Source of the DNA: Micavibrio_A sp964423095
GTDB lineage: Bacteria > Pseudomonadota > Alphaproteobacteria > Micavibrionales > Micavibrionaceae
Reading direction: 5' to 3'
Assembly: GCA_964423095.1 (NCBI GenBank)
Contig: CAYRDI010000034.1
Location: 1 to 22,141, forward strand
Length of the DNA stretch: 22,141 nucleotides
The position numbers and the translations under genes were made by a program. Shown piece after piece: positions 15,367-21,973 of this stretch. Within the stretch, counting starts at the first letter, position 1. Every line of letters begins with the position of its first letter. The notes beneath the pieces are model-generated. The model saw only the letters and a program-made list of their open reading frames with translations. It ran no database searches and was not told where the DNA came from.

Positions 15367-16149
15367 TTACGCAGCCGTCCAGCCGCCATCGATGGAGATC
15401 AGCGTGCCCGTGATGTTTTCGGCCGACGGGGAACACAGGAAAACGCAGAGGTCACCGATTTGTTCGACCGTCGTAAATTTTTTTGTCGGTTGTGCGCCCA
15501 GGATGACGTTTTTGATCACCTCGTCTTCGGAAATGCCGCGTGCTTTTGCTGTGTCGCCGATCTGTTTATCGACCAGCGGCGTGTGGACATAGCCCGGGCA
15601 AATGGCATTCACCGTGATATTTTGCTGGGCGACTTCGAGCGCGACCGTTTTGGTCATACCGGCAAGGCCATGTTTGGCGGCGACATAGGCACTTTTGAAC
15701 GGGGAGGCGACGAGCGCGTGGGCGGAGGCAAGGTTGACCACGCGTCCCCATCCGGCGGCCTTCATATGCGGAAGGGCGAGCCGCGTCATGTGAAAGGCGG
15801 AGGTTAAATTGATGGCGATGATCTGATCCCATTTTTCAGGGGGAAATTCATCGATGGGTGCCACATGCTGGACGCCCGCGTTATTGACGATAATATCGAC
15901 AGACCCGAATTTGGATTTCGTTTGCGCAATCAGGTCGGCAATCTGGTCCGGCTTTGTCATGTCTGCGCCGTTGAAACCGATTTTCGATCCTGTGTCCTTT
16001 TCCATCTTCGCGCGCTCTTGTTCAATAACGGCAGTATCGCCAAGCCCGTTGAGCATGACGTTGCAGCCGGCATTGGCGAGCGCGAGTGCCATGCCCTGCC
16101 CGATACCGCTGGTGGAACCTGTGACGATGGCGGTTTTACCTTTGAGCAT
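15367..16149 (-). CDS. bdhA: D-3-hydroxybutyrate dehydrogenase
   Basis: A 260-residue short-chain dehydrogenase (EC 1.1.1.30) that interconverts D-3-hydroxybutyrate and acetoacetate with NAD. The cofactor loop TGSTSGIG (10-17), NNAG (89-92) and the catalytic Ser142, Tyr155 and Lys159 are present. The residues known to hold substrate in the Pseudomonas fragi enzyme, Gln94, His144, Lys152 and Gln196, are all found at the same numbers, which makes this assignment much more specific than SDR alone. The C-terminal AQPTKKFTTVEQ and SIDGGWTAA are typical. The start is supported by GAAAGGA eight bases upstream. It is first in a two-gene operon with the patatin and should serve PHB or ketone-body metabolism. 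Confidence 0.95.
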   Translation of the reverse strand: MLKGKTAIVTGSTSGIGQGMALALANAGCNVMLNGLGDTAVIEQERAKMEKDTGSKIGFNGADMTKPDQIADLIAQTKSKFGSVDIIVNNAGVQHVAPIDEFPPEKWDQIIAINLTSAFHMTRLALPHMKAAGWGRVVNLASAHALVASPFKSAYVAAKHGLAGMTKTVALEVAQQNITVNAICPGYVHTPLVDKQIGDTAKARGISEDEVIKNVILGAQPTKKFTTVEQIGDLCVFLCSPSAENITGTLISIDGGWTAA

Positions 16150-16168
16150 GATGAAAATCCTTTCGCTG

Positions 16169-16185
16169 TTTTAAGGTGCTTAAAA
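16169..16185. repeat. Perfect palindrome upstream of bdhA
   Basis: TTTTAAG and CTTAAAA form a perfect 7-bp inverted repeat around a 3-base spacer in the 46-base gap between the unknown gene and bdhA. It has no T-run on the minus strand, so it is a poor terminator for the upstream gene. Its position about 20 bases before the bdhA ATG suits an operator or a promoter-proximal site. No regulator can be named. Confidence 0.4.
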
Positions 16186-16195
16186 CAATAGGGGA

Positions 16196-16747
16196 TCACG
16201 CGCTAAGATCAAGCTGCGTTCCGCGAAAAGATGAAAATGCGCCCGTCGGTTCAAACCCCTGAACCTGCCCGGATGTCAGGATTTGGGGGTTTGTGACCTT
16301 GTGGTTCGGGGTGATAACGGTCGAAACCTCGCCGGATTCATCCGTAAAACGCTGGGTTCTTCGGAAATTGCCACCGTCTTCCCGATCAAGAACTTCTTCG
16401 TACTGCGTGATCGCGCCGGAGGGGGTTTGCTGAACCACGGTCTTGCGCGATCCACGGGCGGTCAGGGTGAAGTCTTCGAGCTTGCTGAAGGTGCGGCCGT
16501 CTTCGCGTTGATAGGTGCGGGTGACGCGGTAACCGCCATTGTCCAGCTCCTGCCGTGTTTCGGCAACAACGCGGGTGCCGGCTGTGGTGGTTTGATCGCT
16601 TGTTTCGGGAAGCCGGTTTCTGGTGGTAGGGGAAGTTACATTCGATTGTGCCTGTTGTTGTTCCCGGGGATAGGTGTTCGCCCCCGTCTTCGGGCTTCCA
16701 AAGCCCGACAGCGTGCCTGCCAGCGAATTTGTAACCGTGACATCCAT
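16196..16747 (-). CDS. Hypothetical protein, hydrophilic
   Basis: I do not recognise this 183-residue protein. The first 60 residues are rich in Ser, Thr, Pro and Gln and probably disordered. The middle (about 60-150) looks like repeated beta hairpins, with similar strands VVAETRQELDNGGYRVTRTY, FSKLEDFTLTARG and YEEVLDREDGGNFRRTQRF. It has no signal peptide or membrane helix. The protein ends RGTQLDLSA. It lies upstream of bdhA on the same strand with a 46-base gap, so co-transcription is possible. Start site uncertain: the ATG at 16747 lacks a clear ribosome-binding site. Confidence 0.65.
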   Translation of the reverse strand: MDVTVTNSLAGTLSGFGSPKTGANTYPREQQQAQSNVTSPTTRNRLPETSDQTTTAGTRVVAETRQELDNGGYRVTRTYQREDGRTFSKLEDFTLTARGSRKTVVQQTPSGAITQYEEVLDREDGGNFRRTQRFTDESGEVSTVITPNHKVTNPQILTSGQVQGFEPTGAFSSFRGTQLDLSA

Positions 16748-16955
16748 GAAAAAAGCGAACCCTGCCCCGAAACCTTATTTATGGTAACAGAAAAGCAACA
16801 CAGCATACGAAGGAACGTGAACACCCCATATCTATTAAAAAATACCCTTGGTGGGCAAGTCCGAACTTTGGGCCATCCACGGCTTTTAGGCCTTGCACGG
16901 AAGACCTTTTCCTTATCTAAATACAGGGGTTCAGCATATCAAAAACAGGGGATCG

Positions 16956-17882
16956 ATGACAAACGGTGCGAAAAAAATTGTCTCCTACCTTTCCTGGCCG
17001 GGATTGCTCTCGGCTTGCGTGCTGGCGACTGTTTTCGGGTTTCATACGACGCATCCGATTCTGGCATTCAACGGTATTTATCTGTGTCTGGTGGCCAGCC
17101 TCTTTTTTCTGGAACGCTTTATGCCGCATGAAATGAAGTGGCGGGAAAGCGACGGGCAGCTTTTCGCCGATCTTGCGCATACGCTGTTATCCAAAGGCGT
17201 GGTGCAGGCACTCGTCGCGTTTGCAGGTGTGTTCGGCTTGACATCGCTGATTACCCCTTTGACAGATGACGGGTATGGAATCTGGCCGCGCGAGTGGCCG
17301 TTATGGGCCCAAGTCATCCTCGGCATGGTGATGGCGGAATTCGGTCTTTACTGGGCGCACCGTCTGGCGCATGAATTCCATCCGTTGTGGCGTTTCCATG
17401 CCGTTCACCATTCGGTGACAAAACTCTGGGTTGTCAATACGGGACGCTTTCATTTTATCGATTCCCTTGAAAGCATCCTGATGGGAACAGGCGTTTTGAT
17501 CGCGCTGGGCGCGCCGCTGGAGGTGGTGATATGGCTTTCCGCCATCACGGCCTATATCGGCGTTTTGACCCATTGCAATGTCGAAATGAATTTCGTCTGG
17601 CCGCTTTCGTATGTTTTCAACACGCCCGAACTGCATCGTTGGCACCATTCCAAAGTCTTGCGGGAAGGGAACAAAAATTACGGCGAAAACCTGATGCTCT
17701 GGGATCTGCTTTTCCGCACCCATTTCATCGACACGGGCCGTCGGCCGCCCGCAAAAATCGGGATTACCCAGCAAATGCCCGAAAGTTTTTGGGCGCAGCT
17801 CGTCTGGCCTTTCCGGGATTTGAGCCTTCGGTTCAAGCCTTACGATACAAAGCCTGTTTCGACATCGCTGCAGCAACCCTGA
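16956..17882 (+). CDS. Fatty acid hydroxylase / sterol desaturase superfamily membrane protein
   Basis: A 308-residue integral membrane di-iron oxygenase. The three histidine boxes are complete: HRLAH (135-139), HAVHH (148-152) and HRWHH (227-231), with the conserved ENLMLWD following at 244-250. About four to six hydrophobic segments lie before and between the boxes. These enzymes hydroxylate or desaturate lipids, sterols or carotenoids, and the exact substrate here is unknown. The ATG at 16956 is preceded by AGGGGA at 16947-16952; a longer frame starting with TTG at 16893 has no such support. It is transcribed alone, divergent from the unknown gene at 16196-16747. The 208-base gap before it contains no convincing promoter pair that I can identify. 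Confidence 0.88.
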   Translation: MTNGAKKIVSYLSWPGLLSACVLATVFGFHTTHPILAFNGIYLCLVASLFFLERFMPHEMKWRESDGQLFADLAHTLLSKGVVQALVAFAGVFGLTSLITPLTDDGYGIWPREWPLWAQVILGMVMAEFGLYWAHRLAHEFHPLWRFHAVHHSVTKLWVVNTGRFHFIDSLESILMGTGVLIALGAPLEVVIWLSAITAYIGVLTHCNVEMNFVWPLSYVFNTPELHRWHHSKVLREGNKNYGENLMLWDLLFRTHFIDTGRRPPAKIGITQQMPESFWAQLVWPFRDLSLRFKPYDTKPVSTSLQQP

Positions 17883-17890
17883 ACTTTACA

Positions 17891-17910
17891 CCTTTTTAAC
17901 TGTAAAAAGG
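17891..17910 (+). terminator. Possible weak terminator hairpin after the hydroxylase gene
   Basis: CCTTTTT (17891-17897) and AAAAAGG (17904-17910) can pair around a 6-base loop nine bases after the stop codon. An alternative pairing of TTTACA (17885-17890) with TGTAAA (17901-17906) overlaps it. No T-run follows, so efficiency is doubtful. Confidence 0.3.
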
Positions 17911-17926
17911 CGATAAAAGCAGGAAT

Positions 17927-17956
17927 TTGCGTTCGCATTAGGTCTTTTCATAAAAT
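17927..17956 (+). promoter_or_regulatory. Possible promoter of the small-ORF pair
   Basis: TTGCGT (17927-17932) and TAAAAT (17951-17956) are 18 bases apart, placing the start near 17963. The leader that follows can fold through ACCCC (17965-17969) and GGGGT. Moderate support only. Confidence 0.35.
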
Positions 17957-18002
17957 ATTAAGAGACCCCGATTAGAGTGTAGGGGTGAAAAAAGGGTCAG
18001 AC

Positions 18003-18308
18003 ATGTCAGAGTCTGTTGTTACGGGATGCAGCTTCCTTTTGGGGGCATCGGGTCTGCTTTTGGTGGCGCTTGCGGGCGAACTGCCCAAAAACCATACGAC
18101 CTACACGTTGCGCGCAACGCCGACCGAAGTAATTTTGAAAGCTGACCAACGGGAATTTGCCCGTTTCCCTTTTTCCAATTCGAAGATTTTCAATGAACTG
18201 GCCAAACTTTCCACGGTGGGCATTGTGGAATGCCCCAAAGGACAGCCCTTTGCCGGTGCGGTCACAAACCTGATGTATGTTGAAACCATGATGGGGGCCG
18301 TGGCATGA
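18003..18308 (+). CDS. Small hypothetical protein with N-terminal hydrophobic segment
   Basis: A 101-residue protein I do not recognise. Residues about 6-25 (VTGCSFLLGASGLLLVALAG) are hydrophobic enough for a membrane anchor or signal peptide; a cysteine lies at residue 9 but not in a lipobox. The rest is soluble and mixed alpha/beta. I chose the ATG at 18003, which has AGGG about seven bases before it, over the GTG at 17985. Its stop overlaps the next start by four bases, so the two small genes look coupled. Function unknown. Confidence 0.55.
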   Translation: MSESVVTGCSFLLGASGLLLVALAGELPKNHTTYTLRATPTEVILKADQREFARFPFSNSKIFNELAKLSTVGIVECPKGQPFAGAVTNLMYVETMMGAVA

Positions 18309-18493
18309 GCGAAGTTGGGCAATGGACAGGCGAGTTGGGCGGGAATTGCGAGATAGCGACAGCAGGGGTGATGCCCGAAAATTTGGTTGCGGGTTTGGGG
18401 GCTAACGGCGTTCACGCTTCCATCGCGCCGCAAGAGCCCGCGCAGGTTGCCGCAGCCAACTTTAAACCGGGTGCGCTTAAGCCCTTTCTTTAA
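18305..18493 (+). CDS. Very small hypothetical protein, coupled to the preceding gene
   Basis: A 62-residue open frame whose ATG overlaps the preceding TGA (ATGA). The product is Ala- and Gly-rich with no membrane segment or known motif. The ATGA arrangement is the main argument that it is translated. A longer antisense frame covers the same bases, so coding is not certain. It ends 86 bases before the GDP-fucose synthase gene. Confidence 0.4.
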   Translation: MSEVGQWTGELGGNCEIATAGVMPENLVAGLGANGVHASIAPQEPAQVAAANFKPGALKPFL

Positions 18494-18520
18494 TCCTTTT
18501 GATTGACCGTATACTTGGTT

Positions 18521-18545
18521 GGTGTCATGCTTTCGTATGACAACC
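18521..18545 (+). other. Hairpin in the leader region of the GDP-fucose synthase gene
   Basis: GGTGTCAT (18521-18528) can pair with ATGACAACC (18537-18545) with one bulged base around an 8-base loop. A TATACT motif lies at 18510-18515 just before it, but I find no matching -35 box. The hairpin lacks a T-run, so it may be a leader structure or the end of the small-gene transcript. Confidence 0.3.
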
Positions 18546-18579
18546 ATGGGCCGCGGGGTTCTCCTGTGTCCCTTCTTTA

Positions 18580-19557
18580 ATGAAAAAGCTGACGATGGCG
18601 AAGCCAGTCTATTCCCTGACGGGGAAGAAAATATGGGTGGCGGGGGAAACCGGCCTTGTGGGCCGTGCTGTTTTGCGTGCACTTCAAAAACATGATGTTG
18701 ATGTATTATCGGCGCCGCACAGCATCCTGGATTTAACGGATCAGGCGGCAACCTATGACTGGCTTTTACGGCACCGCCCCGACATTGTGATCATGGCGGC
18801 GGCGCGGGTAGGCGGTATCGGTGCCAACACAACTTATCCCGCCGATTTCATTCGTGACAATCTTTCCATCGCCCATAACACGATTGAAGGGGCGCGGCGG
18901 GCTGGGGTCCAAAAATTCTTGTTTCTCGGGTCTTCGTGCATTTATCCGCGCGAGAGTGCGCAACCCATTTCCGAGGATGCACTCTTGTCGGGGCCGCTGG
19001 AACCCACGAACGAAGCCTATGCCATCGCCAAAATCGCTGGCCTGAAGATGTGCCAATATTACCGCACGCAATACGGCCTTTCTTATATTTCCGCGATGCC
19101 AACCAATTTATACGGCCCGTTTGATCGTTTTGATCCGGAAAATTCCCACGTCCTGCCTGCCATGATGATGAAATTCCATGATGTGAAAACGCAAGGTGAT
19201 GAAGAGCTTGTGCTCTGGGGCACGGGTACCCCGCTTCGCGAATTTCTTCATGTCGATGATCTGGCGCGGGCGTTGCTGGTTCTTCTTGAACACTATGATG
19301 ATGCGCCTCCCGTCAATATAGGCAGCGGCAAGGAAATCACCATTGCCGGGCTCGCGGCCTTTATGGCGGGGGTTACGGGATATCGCGGGCGGGTGCGTTT
19401 CGATCCTTCAAGGCCCGATGGCATGATGCGTAAAATGATCGATTGCGCGCGTATCGGTGCGCTCGGCTGGGCCCCGCAAATCGGGCTAAATGAAGGAATT
19501 CGTTCAACCTATGACTGGTATCTGGCAAACCATGCGGCAAAACGGAATGCCGCGTAA
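18580..19557 (+). CDS. fcl: GDP-L-fucose synthase
   Basis: A 325-residue NADPH-dependent epimerase/reductase (EC 1.1.1.271) that makes GDP-L-fucose from GDP-4-keto-6-deoxy-mannose. The Rossmann loop is GETGLVG at 22-28. Catalytic residues correspond to the E. coli enzyme: Ser118 and Cys120 in GSSCIYP, Tyr147 and Lys151 in YAIAK, and His190 in SHVLPA. MPTNLYGP and the REFLHVDDLA segment are typical. The start may be ATG 18580 or ATG 18595; neither has a clear ribosome-binding site. The usual partner, GDP-mannose dehydratase (gmd), is not in the window, nor are glycosyltransferases, so the polysaccharide it serves cannot be told. It is convergent with the next gene with a 3-base gap. Confidence 0.93.
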   Translation: MKKLTMAKPVYSLTGKKIWVAGETGLVGRAVLRALQKHDVDVLSAPHSILDLTDQAATYDWLLRHRPDIVIMAAARVGGIGANTTYPADFIRDNLSIAHNTIEGARRAGVQKFLFLGSSCIYPRESAQPISEDALLSGPLEPTNEAYAIAKIAGLKMCQYYRTQYGLSYISAMPTNLYGPFDRFDPENSHVLPAMMMKFHDVKTQGDEELVLWGTGTPLREFLHVDDLARALLVLLEHYDDAPPVNIGSGKEITIAGLAAFMAGVTGYRGRVRFDPSRPDGMMRKMIDCARIGALGWAPQIGLNEGIRSTYDWYLANHAAKRNAA

Positions 19558-19560
19558 ACA

Positions 19561-19953
19561 TCAGGCCGTTGGAAGCGGGCCGGTTTTGCGCATGGTCACA
19601 AAGGTCAAATCACCGCCATAGGAAATTTGTCCCGACATCTGGATGCGGTCGTCTTTCCGGGCCAGTTTTAAGACGGTTTTATAGGTGACCTTGTCACGGG
19701 TGGGTGATCCGTCCGGGCGGGTTAGAAGGAAATCGACATCCGCGTAGGATGGATCGGCGGTGGAGGTCATTTCGACCTCGGTCTCGCTGAGTATTTTAAA
19801 GGTGGACGTCCACAGGCAATTGGCGCGGTCATATCGCCGTGTCTGGCCGTCACGAATCTCGGTTTGCCCATCGCTCTTTTTTTCCAGCGGGCCTTTGTAA
19901 TCCGTGGTCGATGTAACCTGATAAATTCCGTCCAGAGGGTGGGGCATGTGCAA
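19561..19953 (-). CDS. Hypothetical protein, small beta-rich
   Basis: A 130-residue protein of unknown function without signal peptide or membrane helix. Alternating short strands (IYQVTSTTDYKG, VEMTSTADPSYADVDFLLT, VTYKTVLKLARKDDRIQMSGQISYGG) suggest a small beta barrel such as a lipocalin-like or FABP-like fold, but I cannot name a family. Start choice: TTG at 19953 has AGAAGGA five bases upstream, whereas the ATG at 19947 is eleven bases from it. I favour TTG. The gene is 46 bases downstream of the methyltransferase gene and may or may not share its transcript. Confidence 0.65.
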   Translation of the reverse strand: MHMPHPLDGIYQVTSTTDYKGPLEKKSDGQTEIRDGQTRRYDRANCLWTSTFKILSETEVEMTSTADPSYADVDFLLTRPDGSPTRDKVTYKTVLKLARKDDRIQMSGQISYGGDLTFVTMRKTGPLPTA

Positions 19954-19970
19954 GTGATTCCTTCTTGCAC
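19948..19970 (-). promoter_or_regulatory. Hairpin containing the ribosome-binding site and TTG start
   Basis: On the minus strand GTGCAAG and CTTGCAC form a perfect 7-bp stem around the 9-base loop AAGGAATCA. The Shine-Dalgarno core AAGGA is in the loop and the TTG start codon is within the 3' arm. The next in-frame ATG begins directly after the stem. Such an arrangement could limit or choose translation starts. Confidence 0.4.
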
Positions 19971-19999
19971 AATTGTATCCCGTGATGATTTAAAGGCAA

Positions 20000-21073
20000 T
20001 TAAGATTTATTAAAGTGCGGAAATTGAAGAGCCTGCGCTACAACTGAACCTTCGGAATCTTGCACAGTGTTAACAATATTGGCATTGCTTACACCCGCGA
20101 TTCTGTGGAAATGACCGATACTTGGCTTCGCCGAACGAACAGCATTAAAAATTTCGCCTTCTTGTATTAAGGTTGAATATTCGCCGATAGAGATTCTTGC
20201 ATCTCTTTTTGCGCGAAGGTCCATGGCGATAAATTCATTCGCTGCGTCTACATTCACAGAGTATTCGAATAGGTCATGGAAGTTCGCAATTTCAGCGGCG
20301 CCATTAAAGTTTGCGCTACATTTCGGTGTCAAACGTTTTTCAATTAGTGAGGGGATCGCCATGACAGCGCTTTTGCAATCTTCGTTTCTGTATATCCTTG
20401 CAGCCTGTTCTGTGTCCCCTAGAGGGAAGTGTGTTAAAATGACAAGGCCATCACTGCCAACCAACTGGCCGACTTTTTTCAGGTTGCTTGCGTATACAAA
20501 ATCAGGTTCTACATCAGTGGTGATTGGAGAGTTCCAGATAGGTGAATTCCAAGAGACCAAAACGGCAGGGCCATTTGTTTTAATATCCTGCATTTTGGTG
20601 TAGTCGGCGACGATGGCGCGTGTTCTTAAATGATATTTTTCCTTGACATGACGTGCGGCTTCTTGGGCATATTCTTCAACCACGTCGACGGCAATATATT
20701 CCAGTGGCTCTAGACCCTGACGTGCCTTTTTTGCTGCGTCTAAAAACGCGTCTGTCTTTTCCAGCGCCTTACCCGGGCCGAGTTCCACAAGGGAAAAATC
20801 CTGCGGTAAAAGGCGGGCAAATTGCCGCGCGATCGACGGTATAAAGGCCGCCTCGCGTGTGCCATCATAGTCAGGGCTGCTGAAAAAGCGCTCCAGGTAA
20901 GGGCGACCACCGTTCAGGTAGGCCCAGATTCCCATGTGGGCAAGAATACGGTGGTCCAAAAGGTTGCCTGTATCCATCAGCAGCGTATCGGAGCGGCCAA
21001 TAGAGTCTTTCGCCACGGTAATGAGTGTACCGTTCGGTTCGCCATTATGTTGGTTTACCGCTAGCATTGTCAT
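20000..21073 (-). CDS. EgtD-superfamily SAM-dependent methyltransferase
   Basis: A 357-residue protein resembling the histidine-specific methyltransferase superfamily (Methyltransf_33, EgtD-like). The order of blocks fits: GGRPYLERFFSSPDYDGTRE (55-74, as in the family's DERGSELFE...PEYYPTR), the SAM loop VELGPG (96-101), YIAVD with Asp130, VADYT with Asp157, and a C-terminal FIAMDLRAKRD...GEIFN block like the EgtD RMHLxSxxD/GExIxTE region. The usual GSTIGNF segment is replaced by a WNSPI tandem repeat (175-184). EgtD trimethylates histidine for ergothioneine, but no EgtB partner is here, so the substrate may be another amino acid or metabolite. Its ATG overlaps the XRE gene stop by four bases, implying coupling and joint control. 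No strong ribosome-binding site is visible. Confidence 0.72.
   Translation of the reverse strand: MTMLAVNQHNGEPNGTLITVAKDSIGRSDTLLMDTGNLLDHRILAHMGIWAYLNGGRPYLERFFSSPDYDGTREAAFIPSIARQFARLLPQDFSLVELGPGKALEKTDAFLDAAKKARQGLEPLEYIAVDVVEEYAQEAARHVKEKYHLRTRAIVADYTKMQDIKTNGPAVLVSWNSPIWNSPITTDVEPDFVYASNLKKVGQLVGSDGLVILTHFPLGDTEQAARIYRNEDCKSAVMAIPSLIEKRLTPKCSANFNGAAEIANFHDLFEYSVNVDAANEFIAMDLRAKRDARISIGEYSTLIQEGEIFNAVRSAKPSIGHFHRIAGVSNANIVNTVQDSEGSVVAQALQFPHFNKS
20522..20551 (-). repeat. Tandem 15-base duplication encoding WNSPI twice
   Basis: Units at 20537-20551 and 20522-20536 both encode Trp-Asn-Ser-Pro-Ile. They differ at three third-codon positions only (AAT/AAC, TCA/TCT, CCT/CCA). The duplication is in frame and lies at the position where the EgtD family carries a conserved Gly-Ser-Thr-Ile-Gly-Asn stretch. 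Confidence 0.8.
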
Positions 21074-21735
21074 ACTTTCATTCTACCTTTGACCGTAGGA
21101 ACAGATGCCAGTTCCCAAGCGGCATCAAATTGCTTTATGTAAGCATCTGCAACTGCAGGAAAGTTTATGAGAATGATTTTAGGTTCATTATCGAATAAAA
21201 TAATTCCCAACTTATCAGCGTAAACATAAAACGGAACGGAACTAAACTGCGACTGAGGAAGCCATTTGTATTCGGCATAATCAGAAGCAGGAAAGTAGTC
21301 ATCCCCTTCGCAGATAAGAAATTTGTAAGTTACATTCTTGCTTTTGAGGCTCTCCATCTTTTTAAGATGTTCTGCCCCATGCTCGCCATGCCATTGAACA
21401 AATTGACGTTCATCAACATTGCTGGCTCTTACAAGCCCCGGTTTTTTGCTTAGTGTTTCGTATACATCATTAAAAAAATCTAGGTAACCTTGCTGTCCAG
21501 TGAAGACTCTGACATCACCTGTTCTTAATCGGACTCCATCCAACCCAATAAACTCAATCCCGCCGTTTTCCAGCGTCTTGCGGATGGTGGAGAGTGTGCT
21601 TTCCCGCGGGGTGGTTTGGCCGTTTTCGATGCTGCCGATGGAGGTTGCGGAAATACCCGTGCGCTGGGCCAGGTCTTGCTGGCTCCAGTTCAGTATTCCG
21701 CGTGCGCCGCGTATCTGGGCGGTGGTGATCGACAT
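21070..21735 (-). CDS. XRE-family transcriptional regulator with C-terminal sensor-like domain
   Basis: A 221-residue protein with an N-terminal XRE helix-turn-helix (about 4-63: SQQDLAQRTGISATSIGSIENGQ) followed by the linker GIEFIGLDGVRLR common in this type, and a C-terminal domain (about 85-211) that resembles the effector domain of TrmB-like regulators, with YKWLP, a PFYVYADKLGIILF strand pair and a closing FDAAWELA helix. It probably binds a small ligand and controls its own operon. The N-terminal coding part (sample 21601-21660) is 60% GC and the C-terminal part (sample 21181-21240) 33%, a sharp internal shift. The stop overlaps the methyltransferase ATG by four bases. No good ribosome-binding site or promoter is evident before the ATG at 21735. 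Confidence 0.85.
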   Translation of the reverse strand: MSITTAQIRGARGILNWSQQDLAQRTGISATSIGSIENGQTTPRESTLSTIRKTLENGGIEFIGLDGVRLRTGDVRVFTGQQGYLDFFNDVYETLSKKPGLVRASNVDERQFVQWHGEHGAEHLKKMESLKSKNVTYKFLICEGDDYFPASDYAEYKWLPQSQFSSVPFYVYADKLGIILFDNEPKIILINFPAVADAYIKQFDAAWELASVPTVKGRMKV

Positions 21736-21785
21736 TTTCTATAACGCTTCCAAGAAGTTAAACGTGTTTATTGCTTTTCTTAAGT

Positions 21786-21796
21786 CTTGGTTGGGA
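21786..21796. repeat. Left arm of an 11-bp perfect inverted repeat
   Basis: CTTGGTTGGGA here is the exact reverse complement of the bases at 21889-21899. The arms are separated by 92 bases of AT-rich sequence. It lies 51 bases upstream of the XRE start codon. Confidence 0.75.
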
Positions 21797-21888
21797 ATTT
21801 TATTACTCCAATCTGTAAAATCATGCAAGCGAAAAGCATTAAAAAAGAGTAAAATTTTTATTGACAGAATACCAAATATTTGTGAATG

Positions 21889-21899
21889 TCCCAACCAAG
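21889..21899. repeat. Right arm of an 11-bp perfect inverted repeat
   Basis: TCCCAACCAAG pairs exactly with 21786-21796. It is followed at once by CTTGG (21901-21905), so CCAAG-G-CTTGG forms a short palindrome at 21895-21905. Confidence 0.75.
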
Positions 21900-21900
21900 G

Positions 21901-21917
21901 CTTGGATTTTGTCCAAG
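21901..21917. repeat. CTTGGA/TCCAAG hairpin
   Basis: A perfect 6-bp inverted repeat with a 5-base loop (TTTTG). Together with the preceding arm it gives alternating copies of CTTGG and CCAAG at 21895, 21901 and 21913, plus 21786 further left. Confidence 0.65.
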
Positions 21918-21973
21918 TTTACCTGTTTTTAGACCCATAGGTTCCCCACTCTTGGGGATGAATTCAGGGCAAG

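Noticed and set aside
16283..17131. A 282-codon plus-strand frame across the unknown gene and the start of the hydroxylase
   Set aside because: It crosses the divergent intergenic region and overlaps the true hydroxylase start in another frame; its composition looks non-native. The unknown minus-strand frame has the more protein-like composition.
18101..18751. A 216-codon minus-strand frame opposite the small genes and the start of fcl
   Set aside because: It overlaps the definite GDP-fucose synthase start and has no motif. It lowers confidence in the small plus-strand genes but is not itself convincing.
21861..21889. Promoter led by the perfect TTGACA at 21861-21866
   Set aside because: No acceptable -10 hexamer lies 16-18 bases downstream, so the -35 match alone is not enough.
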